Origin: Caloranaerobacter ferrireducens
Lineage (GTDB): Bacteria > Bacillota > Clostridia > Tissierellales > Thermohalobacteraceae
Assembly (NCBI RefSeq): GCF_001730685.1
Contig: NZ_MDJR01000001.1
Span: 186,001-250,000, forward strand
Direction of reading: 5' to 3'
Length of the DNA: 64,000 bases
Of this stretch, positions 34,284-43,638 are shown one piece after another (the first letter of the stretch is position 1; each line of letters starts with the position of its first letter). Below the pieces are notes generated by a model. It was not told the origin of the DNA. It saw only the letters and a list, made by a program, of their open reading frames with translations, and did not search any database. The translations under genes and the position numbers were made by a program.

Positions 34284-35978
34284 ATGTCCAAAAAATACGT
34301 TATTATTGGTGGGGTAGCGTGCGGACCGAAAGCTGCTGCTAGGTTAAGAAGATTAGATCCTGAAGCAGAAATTACATTAATTGAAAAAAGCGACGTTATT
34401 TCTTATGGTGGCTGTGGTATGCCATACTATCTGTCAGGAGAAGTTAAAGAGTTAGAAGAATTATGGTCTACTCCTGTAGGAGTACCTAGAGATCCACAAT
34501 TTTTCAAAAAAGTTAAGAATATCAATGTACTAAATAATACTTTAGCGGAAAAAATAGACAGAAAAGAGAAAAAGGTTATAGTAACTAATTTGAAAACAAA
34601 TGAGAAACAAGAGATACCTTATGACAAGCTTGTTTTGGCAGTTGGTTCTACACCTAATGTACCACCAATAAAAGGGATTGATTTGAATAATGTATTTAAG
34701 TTATATCATCCTTATGATGCGGAAAAAATTAAAAGTTTATTAGAAAGTGGCAAAGTTAAGGATGCAGTAATAGTAGGTGGAGGTTTAATAGGTTTAGAAG
34801 TTGCAGAGGCTTTAACTAAACAAGGTGTTAAAGTAACAGTAGTAGAAATGATGGACAAGGTACTTCCTAAAATGTTAGATACTGAAATGTCTATGTTATT
34901 AATAAAAGATATGGAAAAGAATAAAGTAGATGTGCTAACTAGTACAAAAGTATTAGAATTAGAAGGAGACAATGAGGGCAATGTTAAGTCTGTAGTTACT
35001 GATAAAGGAAAAATTGACGCTCAATTGGTATTAATTTCAGTTGGTGTAAGACCTAATATAAAGCTTGCAGAAGAAGCAGGGCTAGAAATTAGTGAAAATA
35101 GAGCAATAAAAGTAAATGAGTATCTTCAAACAAGTGACCCTGATATATATGCAGGTGGGGACTGTGTAGATAATGAAAATATAATTTATAATAGAAGGTT
35201 ATATACACCATTAGGAGATATAGCAAATATTCATGGCAGAATCATAGCTAATAATATTTATGGAAAAGAAGAAAAATTCCCTGGAACAGTAGGAACAAGT
35301 ATATGTAAAGTTTTTGATTTTAATGTTGCTTCTGTAGGAATGACAGAAGAGATGGCAAGAAAAGAAAATAAAGATATAGTTACAGTTTTAGCTCCTGCAC
35401 CAGATAAAGCACATTTTTATCCAACAGGTAAGCTAATATTTATTAAACTAATTGGAGAAAGACAAACAGGAAAGATAATTGGAGCACAGGTAGTAGGATA
35501 TGGTGATGTGGCTAAGCGTATAAATATGATAAGTGTAGGACTATATTATGGAATTACAGCATCTGATTTAGCAAATATGGATTTTGCATATGCTCCACCA
35601 TTTTCACCAGCTATGGAAAATTTAATAGTAGCTGCAAATATAATGCGTAATAAAATAGATGGAATTGCAAAGTCTATTTCTGTAATGGATGTTAAGAAAA
35701 AACTAGATAATGGAGAAGATTTTATCTTATTGGATGTTCGTTCACCTAAAGAAATTGAAATGATGTCTTTACCATATGAAAACGTAAGATACATACCATT
35801 AGGTGCATTAAGAGAAAAATGCGATGAATTACCTAAAGATAAAGAAATAATAGCATTTTGTAAGATAAGTTTAAGAGGATATGAAGCACAGAGAATTTTA
35901 GAGGAAAAAGGATTTAAAAATGTTAAATTCATGGATGGCGGAATATTAGCTTGGCCATTTGAATGTAAAATGAAGTAA
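34284..35978 (+). CDS. CoA-disulfide reductase / persulfide reductase with rhodanese domain
   Basis: 564 residues: pyridine nucleotide-disulfide oxidoreductase (1-450) with redox Cys44 in SYGGCGMPYY, NAD fold VIVGGGLIGLEVAEAL and GDCVD for FAD; rhodanese domain (about 460-564) with active Cys526 in FCKISLRG. Matches CoADR-RHD/Npsr enzymes that reduce CoA disulfide, CoA persulfide or polysulfide with NADH. Own leader of 150 bases with a TTGACA and an AGGAGGGGG site; may be unlinked to the operon upstream. Role in sulfur or oxygen stress. Confidence 0.88.
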   Translation: MSKKYVIIGGVACGPKAAARLRRLDPEAEITLIEKSDVISYGGCGMPYYLSGEVKELEELWSTPVGVPRDPQFFKKVKNINVLNNTLAEKIDRKEKKVIVTNLKTNEKQEIPYDKLVLAVGSTPNVPPIKGIDLNNVFKLYHPYDAEKIKSLLESGKVKDAVIVGGGLIGLEVAEALTKQGVKVTVVEMMDKVLPKMLDTEMSMLLIKDMEKNKVDVLTSTKVLELEGDNEGNVKSVVTDKGKIDAQLVLISVGVRPNIKLAEEAGLEISENRAIKVNEYLQTSDPDIYAGGDCVDNENIIYNRRLYTPLGDIANIHGRIIANNIYGKEEKFPGTVGTSICKVFDFNVASVGMTEEMARKENKDIVTVLAPAPDKAHFYPTGKLIFIKLIGERQTGKIIGAQVVGYGDVAKRINMISVGLYYGITASDLANMDFAYAPPFSPAMENLIVAANIMRNKIDGIAKSISVMDVKKKLDNGEDFILLDVRSPKEIEMMSLPYENVRYIPLGALREKCDELPKDKEIIAFCKISLRGYEAQRILEEKGFKNVKFMDGGILAWPFECKMK

Positions 35979-36016
35979 CAAAAGCATCTGCCTGTTAAGT
36001 AAGGCAGATGCTTTTG
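35979..36016 (+). terminator. Rho-independent terminator
   Basis: AAAAGCATCTGCCT / AGGCAGATGCTTTT, 8-base loop. Confidence 0.85.
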
Positions 36017-36099
36017 TATATTTATGATTCATTATCATGCCTTGCATATTAAATAAACCTTTTGATATACTGAAGTATATTAGCCATTGAAGGAGAGAT

Positions 36100-37299
36100 A
36101 TGCAAATGGATGAAATTCTAAAATTACTTCATGATATTATTGATAAAAATAGTTTAATATATGGAGTTTTGAGTAAAGTTAGAGTTAAAAACGAAGAGAA
36201 TTTTTCAAAGGTTACGATAAAGCCAGTACTAATTAAAAATTCTATGAATATACAGTTTACATATCATTATAAAAATAAGGTTATGCATAAAAATATAAAT
36301 TTGAACGAATCTTCAAAGGAGATAGTGAGATTAATAGATACATATTTTAGGCAGGCTGTTTTATTTACAACAGAAGCTGATTATCAGATTCTAATTAGTA
36401 AAAAGGGTAAAGTTAAGATACTTAAGAAGAAACCGACTAAAAGTTTAGTAGATTTAAGCCATAATCGTAAAAAGAACTATGTAATAGAAGAAGGAAAACC
36501 ATGTCCATTTTTAATCAGATTAGGAGTAATGAATGAAAAGGGCAAAATATATTCAAAAAAATATGATAAATTCAGGCAAATAAATAGATTTTTAGAAATT
36601 GTTTCAGATGTTATATCAAAGACAGAAATAAAAGAAAGTTTTAATATAGTTGATTTCGGGTGTGGCAAGTCTTATTTAACCTTTGCTCTCTACTATTATT
36701 TAGTAGATATTCTTGGTTTGGATGTTAATATAGTAGGGCTGGATTTAAAGAAAGATGTTATGGATTTTTGCAATAAGGTAGCTAGAGACTTAAATTATGA
36801 TAAACTTAAATTTATACATGGAGATATAAAAGGATTTAATGATTTTGAAAAAGTTGATATGGTTGTAACACTGCATGCTTGTGATACAGCTACTGATGAT
36901 GCACTTAGTAAAGCTGTTATGTGGAATGCAAAAATTATACTTTCTGTACCATGTTGCCAGCATGAACTGTTTTCAAAAATTAAAAATCCTATAATGGTGC
37001 CTATGCTAAAACATGGGATAATAAAAGAAAGGCTTGCATCTTTGATTACAGATAGTATAAGGAGTAATGTATTAGAAATACTAGGATATTCAACTCAAAT
37101 GATAGAGTTTATAGACATGGAACATACTCCTAAAAACATTATGATTCGTGCAATAAAAAAATCTAATTATAATAAAAAAGCGATTAAAGAGTACATTGAA
37201 TTTAAGAAATTTTGGAAATTAGATGATCTTTATATCGAATCAATTTTTGGTAATAAACTTACTGACTTATTGAATATTAATAATGATGTAGATTTATAA
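36100..37299 (+). CDS. Class I SAM-dependent methyltransferase (Methyltransf_32-like)
   Basis: 399 residues. An N-terminal 170-residue region of unknown fold, then a Rossmann methyltransferase with VDFGCGKSYLTFAL for SAM, HACDTATDDAL and VPCCQHELF. These motifs are those of the GSTCD/Methyltransf_32 group of presumed RNA or protein methyltransferases. Two ATGs (36100, 36106) compete for one GGAG site. Monocistronic, no pathway context. Confidence 0.7.
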   Translation: MQMDEILKLLHDIIDKNSLIYGVLSKVRVKNEENFSKVTIKPVLIKNSMNIQFTYHYKNKVMHKNINLNESSKEIVRLIDTYFRQAVLFTTEADYQILISKKGKVKILKKKPTKSLVDLSHNRKKNYVIEEGKPCPFLIRLGVMNEKGKIYSKKYDKFRQINRFLEIVSDVISKTEIKESFNIVDFGCGKSYLTFALYYYLVDILGLDVNIVGLDLKKDVMDFCNKVARDLNYDKLKFIHGDIKGFNDFEKVDMVVTLHACDTATDDALSKAVMWNAKIILSVPCCQHELFSKIKNPIMVPMLKHGIIKERLASLITDSIRSNVLEILGYSTQMIEFIDMEHTPKNIMIRAIKKSNYNKKAIKEYIEFKKFWKLDDLYIESIFGNKLTDLLNINNDVDL

Positions 37300-37316
37300 A
37301 GTAACAGTTTTGTTGG

Positions 37317-37345
37317 TTGTAAAGGAGAAATATGTATGTTATAAT
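37317..37345 (+). promoter_or_regulatory. Promoter of the thiamine operon
   Basis: TTGTAA (37317-37322), 17-bp spacer, TATAAT (37340-37345); transcription would begin about 25 bases before the riboswitch. Confidence 0.65.
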
Positions 37346-37376
37346 TTTAAATGAATTCAAAACAGAATAATTGCAC

Positions 37377-37468
37377 AACTAGGGGAGCCTATAGTGATAG
37401 GCTGAGAAAGAGATGTTATCTCTGACCCTCATAACCTGATGTGGGTAATACCATCGTAGGGAAGTTTG
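37377..37468 (+). promoter_or_regulatory. TPP riboswitch (THI element)
   Basis: Contains all conserved blocks in order: GGGGAGCC, GGCTGAGA, GACCCTC, AACCTGATGTGGGTAATACC and CGTAGGGAAG. Binds thiamine pyrophosphate; two terminators follow as the expression platform. Represses the downstream thiS-tenI operon when TPP is abundant. Confidence 0.97.
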
Positions 37469-37481
37469 TGTTCGTAATTTA

Positions 37482-37516
37482 TCACAAATTCTCTAGGAAT
37501 TTGTGATTTTTATTTA
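37482..37516 (+). terminator. Riboswitch terminator 1
   Basis: ATCACAAATTC / GAATTTGTGAT with a 5-base loop and T-run. GTTTGTG just after the aptamer can pair with CACAAA and act as antiterminator. Confidence 0.85.
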
Positions 37517-37536
37517 TACAGACTTATTTGGTTATG

Positions 37537-37566
37537 AGGGAAGCGTTAGATAGCTTCCCTTTTTCT
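37537..37566 (+). terminator. Riboswitch terminator 2
   Basis: AGGGAAGC / GCTTCCCT, 8-base loop, T-rich tail. Lies between terminator 1 and thiS; its left arm repeats the AGGGAAG of the aptamer end. Confidence 0.8.
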
Positions 37567-37603
37567 TTTAAGTTTATCAATTTAGCAGAAAGGAGGGATT
37601 AAG

Positions 37604-37798
37604 GTGATAGTTAATGGAAAAGAAATGAACTTTGAAACAGAAATAACAGTAGATGATCTTCTTAAAAATCTTGGATTAGATAAAGATAAGGTTGTTGTTG
37701 AGGTAAATTTTGAAATAGTTCCCAAAGAAAAGTATACAGACAGAATATTAAATAAAGAAGATAAAGTTGAAATAGTGAGTTTTGTAGGAGGGGGTTAA
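37604..37798 (+). CDS. thiS: Sulfur carrier protein ThiS
   Basis: 64 residues, ubiquitin-like fold, ending SFVGGG; the terminal Gly-Gly is adenylated by ThiF and thiocarboxylated to donate sulfur for the thiazole. Starts at GTG with AAGGAGGG. First gene of the operon, 2 bases before thiF. Confidence 0.92.
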   Translation: MIVNGKEMNFETEITVDDLLKNLGLDKDKVVVEVNFEIVPKEKYTDRILNKEDKVEIVSFVGGG

Positions 37799-37800
37799 TT

Positions 37801-38607
37801 TTGAACATATTCGTAAATGAAAGAAATTTTAATATTAAGGAAGGGACTACAGCTTTTGAAGTTAGAGATATTGTTAAACATGATGCAGATATAGTTGTGC
37901 TAAACGGATTTATTATAAAGGAAGATATGATTTTAAAGGAAAATGATAGATTAACATTGATTAAACGTGGCGAAATTCCCAGTAAAGATGAATTGGAAGC
38001 TCTTTTAATTGCACGACATACTCCTGGAGTCCATGAAAGAGTAAAGAAGGCTTATATAGGTATTGCAGGACTTGGAGGGCTTGGTTCTAATGTGGCAATT
38101 TCGTTAGCAAGAATAGGTATAGGCAGACTTCTTTTAGTAGATTTTGATGTTGTTGAACCAAGTAATCTAAATAGGCAACAGTATTTTGTAAAACATATAG
38201 GCATGCTTAAGACAGAGGCTCTGAAAGACATTATTTCTCAAATCAATCCATTTGTCAATGTGGATATAAAAAATGAATATTTAGATGAAAACAATATTAC
38301 TGAAATTTTTAAAGAAGTTGATGTTATAGTAGAAGCTTTTGATAATCCTTACTCTAAAGCAATATTAGTAAATACGGTGCTAAATAAAATGCCAGAAAAA
38401 GTTGTAGTTGCTGCTTCAGGATTAGCTGGTTATTTTTCTAATAATACAATAGTAACCAGAAAAATTAAAGATAATTTTTATTTGGTAGGTGATGGTATAA
38501 AAGAAGCAAGAATTGGATGTGGTTTAATGGCACCAAGAGTGGGCATAGCAGCTAATCATCAGGCAAATACCGTTTTAAGAATTATTATGAATGAAAGGGA
38601 TGTATAA
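37801..38607 (+). CDS. thiF: ThiS adenylyltransferase ThiF with N-terminal ThiS-like domain
   Basis: 268 residues. About 1-62 is a second ThiS-like beta-grasp domain without a C-terminal Gly-Gly (ends LIKRGEIPSKDE). The E1-like domain has AGLGGLGSNVA for ATP, DFDVVEPSNLNRQ, and a Cys near 240 (IGCGLMAP). Adenylates ThiS. The extra domain is known from clostridial ThiF proteins; it may be a pseudo-substrate or docking domain. TTG start with GGAGGGGG. Confidence 0.88.
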   Translation: MNIFVNERNFNIKEGTTAFEVRDIVKHDADIVVLNGFIIKEDMILKENDRLTLIKRGEIPSKDELEALLIARHTPGVHERVKKAYIGIAGLGGLGSNVAISLARIGIGRLLLVDFDVVEPSNLNRQQYFVKHIGMLKTEALKDIISQINPFVNVDIKNEYLDENNITEIFKEVDVIVEAFDNPYSKAILVNTVLNKMPEKVVVAASGLAGYFSNNTIVTRKIKDNFYLVGDGIKEARIGCGLMAPRVGIAANHQANTVLRIIMNERDV

Positions 38608-38610
38608 ATT

Positions 38611-39387
38611 ATGGATAAGTTAATTATTGGTGGAATTGAGCTAAAAAGCAGATTATTTATAGGGACAGGTAAATTTCCAAGTAAAAAAGTAATTCCAGAT
38701 GTTATAAAAAGCTCTAAAACACAGGTAATTACTATGGCATTAAGAAGGGTAGATTTAAGTTCCAAAGAAGAAAATATCCTCGAGTATATACCTAAAGATT
38801 GCATCTTACTTCCAAATACTTCTGGTGCAAGAAATGCAGAAGAAGCAGTAAGAATCGCAAGACTGGCAAAAGCTTTAGGATGTGGGAATTGGATAAAAAT
38901 AGAAGTAATATCGGATAATAAATATCTTTTGCCTGATAATTATGAAACTATAAAGGCTACTGAAATATTAGCAAAAGAAGGATTTATAGTACTTCCATAT
39001 ATGAGTCCAGATTTAATTGCTGCTAAGAGATTGGTTGAAGCTGGAGCAGCGGCAGTTATGCCGTTAGGAGCACCTATAGGTACAAATAGAGGGCTTAAAA
39101 CTAAAGAATTGATACAGATTATGATAGACGAAATAGATTTACCGATAATTGTAGATGCTGGTATAGGTAAACCTTCTGATGCAGCTGAAGCTATGGAAAT
39201 GGGTGCAGCAGCAGTATTAGTTAATACAGCTATTGCTACTGCTGGAGACCCTGTTAAAATGGCAGAGGCTTTCGGGTTAGCAGTTGAAGCTGGTCGATTA
39301 GCTTATATTTCTAAATTGGGGCCTGAAAAGAAGTTTGCTGAAGCTTCTTCGCCACTTACAGGATTTTTAAATGAAGGTGAGAAATAA
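38611..39387 (+). CDS. thiG: Thiazole synthase ThiG
   Basis: 258 residues, TIM barrel. [36 protein letters not shown] with WIKIEVI (Lys that forms the imine with deoxyxylulose 5-phosphate), [32 protein letters not shown]. Joins DXP, ThiS-thiocarboxylate and dehydroglycine from ThiH. Overlaps thiH by one base (TAATG). Confidence 0.95.
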   Translation: MDKLIIGGIELKSRLFIGTGKFPSKKVIPDVIKSSKTQVITMALRRVDLSSKEENILEYIPKDCILLPNTSGARNAEEAVRIARLAKALGCGNWIKIEVISDNKYLLPDNYETIKATEILAKEGFIVLPYMSPDLIAAKRLVEAGAAAVMPLGAPIGTNRGLKTKELIQIMIDEIDLPIIVDAGIGKPSDAAEAMEMGAAAVLVNTAIATAGDPVKMAEAFGLAVEAGRLAYISKLGPEKKFAEASSPLTGFLNEGEK

Positions 39388-40496
39388 TGAGTTTTTATAG
39401 TGAATATTTAAAATATAAAAATTTTCAATTTAACAAGTTTTTAGAAAACATAACATCATCAGATATATTTAGGATAATAAACAAAGATAAAATAGATGAA
39501 TACGACTTTTTGACTCTTTTGTCAAATGAAGCTGAAAAATATCTAGAAGAGATGGCACAAAAAGCACACCAGTTAACAGTTCAAAATTTTGGCAAAACAA
39601 TACTTCTTTATACACCGTTATATCTTTCTAATTTTTGTGTTAATAGATGTTCATATTGCGGATTTAATATAGAGAACAAAATTAAAAGAAAAAAATTGAC
39701 TTTTGAAGAAATAGAAGAAGAAGCTAAAGCAATTTCATCTACAGGACTTAGGCATGTTCTAATATTAACAGGTGAATCGAGGAAAGAAACTCCTGTTTCT
39801 TATATAGTTGATGCAGTAAAAATTTTAAAGAAATATTTTGATTCTATTTCTATAGAAATATATCCTCTTAAAGAAGATGAATACAGAGAGGTTATCAAGG
39901 CAGGAGTAGATGGACTTACTATTTATCAAGAAGTATATGATGAAGATATATATGATAAAGTCCATATAGCTGGACCTAAGAAAAATTATAGATTTAGATT
40001 AAATGCCCCTGAAAGGGCATGTAAAGCTCGAATGAGAAATATAAGCATAGGTGCTCTTCTAGGGTTAAATGACTGGAGAAAAGAAGCTTTTTTGACAGGG
40101 CTTCATGCGAAATATCTGCAGGATAAATATTCTGACGTGGAAATAAGCGTTTCTCTACCAAGAATAAGACCTCATATAGGAGTATATGAAGATATATATC
40201 CGGTAAGTGATAAGAATTTAGTTCAAATAATGCTGGCTTTAAGACTTTTTCTACCCCGCATAGGCATTACAATTTCTACAAGAGAAAATCAGAAATTAAG
40301 GGACAATCTAATTCCATTAGGAGTTACTAAAACGTCAGCAGGAGTATCTACAGAAGTTGGTGGGCATTCATCTAAGACAAAAAGTGATAGTCAATTTGAA
40401 ATATCCGACAAACGAAGTGTTATCGAAATGAAAAAAGCTATATTGTCAAGGGGATATCAACCGGTATTTAAGGATTGGATGCAGATAGATTATTAA
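39387..40496 (+). CDS. thiH: Tyrosine lyase ThiH (radical SAM)
   Basis: 369 residues. Radical SAM cluster motif CVNRCSYC (Cys84, 88, 91) and the ThiH C-terminal domain. Cleaves tyrosine to dehydroglycine plus p-cresol; the oxygen-independent alternative to ThiO, so it marks an anaerobic thiazole pathway. Confidence 0.95.
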   Translation: MSFYSEYLKYKNFQFNKFLENITSSDIFRIINKDKIDEYDFLTLLSNEAEKYLEEMAQKAHQLTVQNFGKTILLYTPLYLSNFCVNRCSYCGFNIENKIKRKKLTFEEIEEEAKAISSTGLRHVLILTGESRKETPVSYIVDAVKILKKYFDSISIEIYPLKEDEYREVIKAGVDGLTIYQEVYDEDIYDKVHIAGPKKNYRFRLNAPERACKARMRNISIGALLGLNDWRKEAFLTGLHAKYLQDKYSDVEISVSLPRIRPHIGVYEDIYPVSDKNLVQIMLALRLFLPRIGITISTRENQKLRDNLIPLGVTKTSAGVSTEVGGHSSKTKSDSQFEISDKRSVIEMKKAILSRGYQPVFKDWMQIDY

Positions 40497-40513
40497 TGTT
40501 GAGGTGTTTTTTT

Positions 40514-41533
40514 ATGAATATTTACAGAATGCTTGATGCAAATATTAATAGAGTTTCTGAAGGATTGAGAGTTTTAGAAGATATATCTCGATTTATTTTA
40601 GAAGACTACAATATGTCTAAAAACCTTAAGGAGATGCGTCATATTGTTAGAAAGAGTTTTTTAGATTCTAAATTGATAACTTTTAGAGATTCTTATAACG
40701 ATTTGGGACTTAACATATCACAATCCAGTACTATCGATAACAAAGAAGATTTATTAAGTTTAGTAGAAGCGAATTTTAAAAGAGTACAAGAAGGTTTGAG
40801 AAGTATTGAAGAATCTCTTAAAGTATTAGGACATTACGATAAATCAAAAGTATATGAGAGATTAAGATATGAGTCTTATGATTTGGAGAAAAAATTTGGG
40901 TTAAAAAAAGATTTTCTCGATACTGATATATATGGAATTACTGCTGAAGAATTTTCTTTAGGGAGAACTAATATTCAGGTAGTAGAAGAAATGATAAAGG
41001 CTGGAATAAAAATTATTCAATATAGAGAAAAAGAAAAAAGTAAACTTGAGAAATATAATGAATGCAAGGCTATTCGAAAACTAACAAAAGATAGTGGAGT
41101 AACTTTTATTGTTAATGATGATGTAGATATAGCTATTGCTGTAAAAGCTGATGGAATTCATTTGGGACAAGATGATATGCCTATAGAAGAAGTCAGGAAA
41201 ATAGCAGGTAATATGATTATAGGGCTATCAACACACAATATTAAGCAGGCTAAAACAGCGGTTAAAAAAGGTGCAGATTATATAGGAGTAGGGCCTATAT
41301 TTAACACTACAACTAAAAAGAATGTAGAAAAATCTGAAGGACTAAAGTATCTCAAATGGGTTTCAGAAAACATTCAAATTCCGTATGTGGCAATAGGAGG
41401 GATAAAAGAGTCAAATATTATAGAAGTTAAAAAATACGGCGGAAAATGTTTCGCTATGATATCTGAAATTGTTAGTTCGCCGAATATAGTTAAAAAAGTA
41501 GAGAGTATAAGAAAATTACTAAAAATTATATAG
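40514..41533 (+). CDS. thiE: ThiD2-ThiE fusion: HMP-phosphate kinase plus thiamine-phosphate synthase
   Basis: 339 residues from ATG 40514 (GAGGTG site). About 1-125 is the helical domain ([22 protein letters not shown] and [16 protein letters not shown] repeats) known as ThiD2, a strictly HMP-P-specific kinase found fused to ThiE. About 132-339 is Thi[43 protein letters not shown]. The operon has no ThiD, so this domain probably supplies HMP-PP. Kinase assignment is from family knowledge. Confidence 0.85.
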   Translation: MNIYRMLDANINRVSEGLRVLEDISRFILEDYNMSKNLKEMRHIVRKSFLDSKLITFRDSYNDLGLNISQSSTIDNKEDLLSLVEANFKRVQEGLRSIEESLKVLGHYDKSKVYERLRYESYDLEKKFGLKKDFLDTDIYGITAEEFSLGRTNIQVVEEMIKAGIKIIQYREKEKSKLEKYNECKAIRKLTKDSGVTFIVNDDVDIAIAVKADGIHLGQDDMPIEEVRKIAGNMIIGLSTHNIKQAKTAVKKGADYIGVGPIFNTTTKKNVEKSEGLKYLKWVSENIQIPYVAIGGIKESNIIEVKKYGGKCFAMISEIVSSPNIVKKVESIRKLLKII

Positions 41534-41549
41534 AAAAGGAGAATGGAAT

Positions 41550-42863
41550 ATGAATTATTCAACTCAAATGGACGCCGCTAAGAAAGGCATAATCACTAAG
41601 GAAATGGAATTAGTTGCAAAAAAAGAGAAAATAGATGTTGAAGTTTTAAGAGAAAAGATAGCACAAGGTAAGGTTGTAATACCTGCTAACAAAAACCATA
41701 ACTCACTTGATCCAGAGGGGATAGGAGAGGGCTTAAGGATTAAAATAAATGTCAATTTAGGAATTTCAAAGGATTGCTGTAATATTGAAAAGGAGTTAGA
41801 AAAAGTAAAAACAGCTCTTGAAATGAATGTTGAAGCAATTATGGATTTAAGTTCTTATGGAAAAACTGAAGAGTTTAGGAAAAAGCTCATTGATATGTCT
41901 TCAGCTATGATAGGTACTGTACCTGTATATGATGCAGTCGGCTTTTATGATAAAGAGCTTAAAGATATAACAGCTGAAGAATTTTTAAAGGTTGTAGAAA
42001 AACATGCTCAAGATGGTGTAGATTTTATGACAATCCATGCAGGTATAAATAGAGAAACTGCTGAAGTTTTTAAAAGAAATAAAAGACTTACTAATATAGT
42101 TTCAAGAGGTGGCTCTTTATTATATGCATGGATGGAATTAAACAATAAGGAAAATCCATTTTACGAATACTTTGATGAAATTTTAGATATATGTGAAAAA
42201 TACGATGTAACTATAAGTCTTGGTGATGCTTGTCGTCCAGGAAGTATAAATGATGCAACAGATGCAAGTCAAATAAAGGAACTTATAGTGCTTGGAGAGC
42301 TTACAAAAAGGGCATGGGAAAGAAATGTGCAGGTAATGATAGAAGGACCTGGACATATGCCTTTAAATGAGATAGCTGCCAATATGATTCTTGAGAAAAA
42401 ACTTTGCCATGGAGCACCTTTTTATGTATTAGGACCTATAGTAACAGATATTGCACCAGGATATGACCATATTACAAGTGCTATAGGAGGAGCTATAGCA
42501 GCTGCAAATGGTGCAGATTTTCTATGCTATGTAACACCTGCTGAACATTTAAGGCTTCCTACATTAGATGATATGAAAGAAGGTATTATTGCTTCTAAAA
42601 TTGCTGCACATGCTGCTGATATAGCAAAAAATATTAAGGGTGCAAAAGAATGGGATTATGAAATGAGTAAAGCAAGACAAAGTTTAGATTGGGAAAGAAT
42701 GTTTGAACTAGCTATTGATCCTGAAAAGGCAAGAAGGTATAGAAGAGAATCTATGCCTGAACATGAAGATAGCTGTACAATGTGCGGGAAAATGTGTTCT
42801 ATGAGAAATATAAACAAAGTAATGCAGGGTAAAAATATAAATATTTTAAGAGAGGACGACTAA
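41550..42863 (+). CDS. thiC: Phosphomethylpyrimidine synthase ThiC
   Basis: 437 residues. Starts [16 protein letters not shown], conserved [18 protein letters not shown] and HITSAIGGA, and the C-terminal non-canonical radical SAM cluster [11 protein letters not shown]. Converts aminoimidazole ribotide to HMP-P. Bacterial ThiC proteins often carry a longer N-terminal region; this is the short form usual in Clostridia. AAAAGGAG site. Confidence 0.96.
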   Translation: MNYSTQMDAAKKGIITKEMELVAKKEKIDVEVLREKIAQGKVVIPANKNHNSLDPEGIGEGLRIKINVNLGISKDCCNIEKELEKVKTALEMNVEAIMDLSSYGKTEEFRKKLIDMSSAMIGTVPVYDAVGFYDKELKDITAEEFLKVVEKHAQDGVDFMTIHAGINRETAEVFKRNKRLTNIVSRGGSLLYAWMELNNKENPFYEYFDEILDICEKYDVTISLGDACRPGSINDATDASQIKELIVLGELTKRAWERNVQVMIEGPGHMPLNEIAANMILEKKLCHGAPFYVLGPIVTDIAPGYDHITSAIGGAIAAANGADFLCYVTPAEHLRLPTLDDMKEGIIASKIAAHAADIAKNIKGAKEWDYEMSKARQSLDWERMFELAIDPEKARRYRRESMPEHEDSCTMCGKMCSMRNINKVMQGKNINILREDD

Positions 42864-42864
42864 G

Positions 42865-43473
42865 ATGCTTTACCTCATTACTAATAGGAAAATCATTAAA
42901 AAAGACAGCTTTTATGAAGTAATAGAAAATGCAGTAAAAGGTGGAGTAGATGCTGTTATATTAAGGGAGAAGGATTTATCTTATGATGAACTTCTGCCTA
43001 TTGCAGTTAAATTGAAAAACATCCTTAGTAGCTATAATATACCATTAATAGTTAATGGTAATCTAGATATTGCAAAAAATATACAAGCAGCTGGTTTTCA
43101 TACAAGTTTCGATAGATTTATAAAAGAAAAAATTGAGTTTAAAGGACTTTTAGGTGTATCTGTACACAGTTTAGAAGAAGCTATACTTTCTGAAAAACAC
43201 GGCGCAAGCTATATTTTGGCTAGTCATATATTTGAGACAGATTGTAAAAAAGGATTAGAACCAAAAGGCATAAAAATGATTGAAGAAATAAAGATGAAGG
43301 TGAAAATTCCTGTAATAGCACTAGGTGGTATAAATCCTGAAAATATAGATAAAGTTTTATCTGCAGGAGCTGATGGAATTGCAGTTATGTCATATATAAT
43401 GGCGTCAAATGAACCGTTTTTGTCTACTAAGAGACTAAAAATAAAAATTGATAAATTTTTGTCTAAAAAATAA
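42865..43473 (+). CDS. tenI: Thiazole tautomerase TenI
   Basis: 202 residues, ThiE-like TIM barrel. SVHSLEEAILSEKHGASYIL and HIFETDCKKGLEPKG match B. subtilis TenI closely, and the ThiE substrate residues are altered (LREKD, VNGNLDIA instead of VNDDVDIA). Aromatises the ThiG product to carboxythiazole phosphate. One base after the thiC stop; last gene of the operon. Confidence 0.88.
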   Translation: MLYLITNRKIIKKDSFYEVIENAVKGGVDAVILREKDLSYDELLPIAVKLKNILSSYNIPLIVNGNLDIAKNIQAAGFHTSFDRFIKEKIEFKGLLGVSVHSLEEAILSEKHGASYILASHIFETDCKKGLEPKGIKMIEEIKMKVKIPVIALGGINPENIDKVLSAGADGIAVMSYIMASNEPFLSTKRLKIKIDKFLSKK

Positions 43474-43569
43474 GAAATAAAAGTCATTTTAAAATTTTCT
43501 AACAAATTAAATGTTTTTTATAATTTTTTAAAAGAAAACTTATAAAATATTAAAAATTTACTTTATATA

Positions 43570-43598
43570 TTGAAAAACAGAAAATATTGTGGCATAAT
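43570..43598 (+). promoter_or_regulatory. Promoter of the MFS gene
   Basis: TTGAAA (43570-43575), 17-bp spacer, CATAAT (43593-43598). Confidence 0.65.
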
Positions 43599-43638
43599 TA
43601 ACGAAGTGAAAAAATAAACGAGATAGGAGGATGCACTT

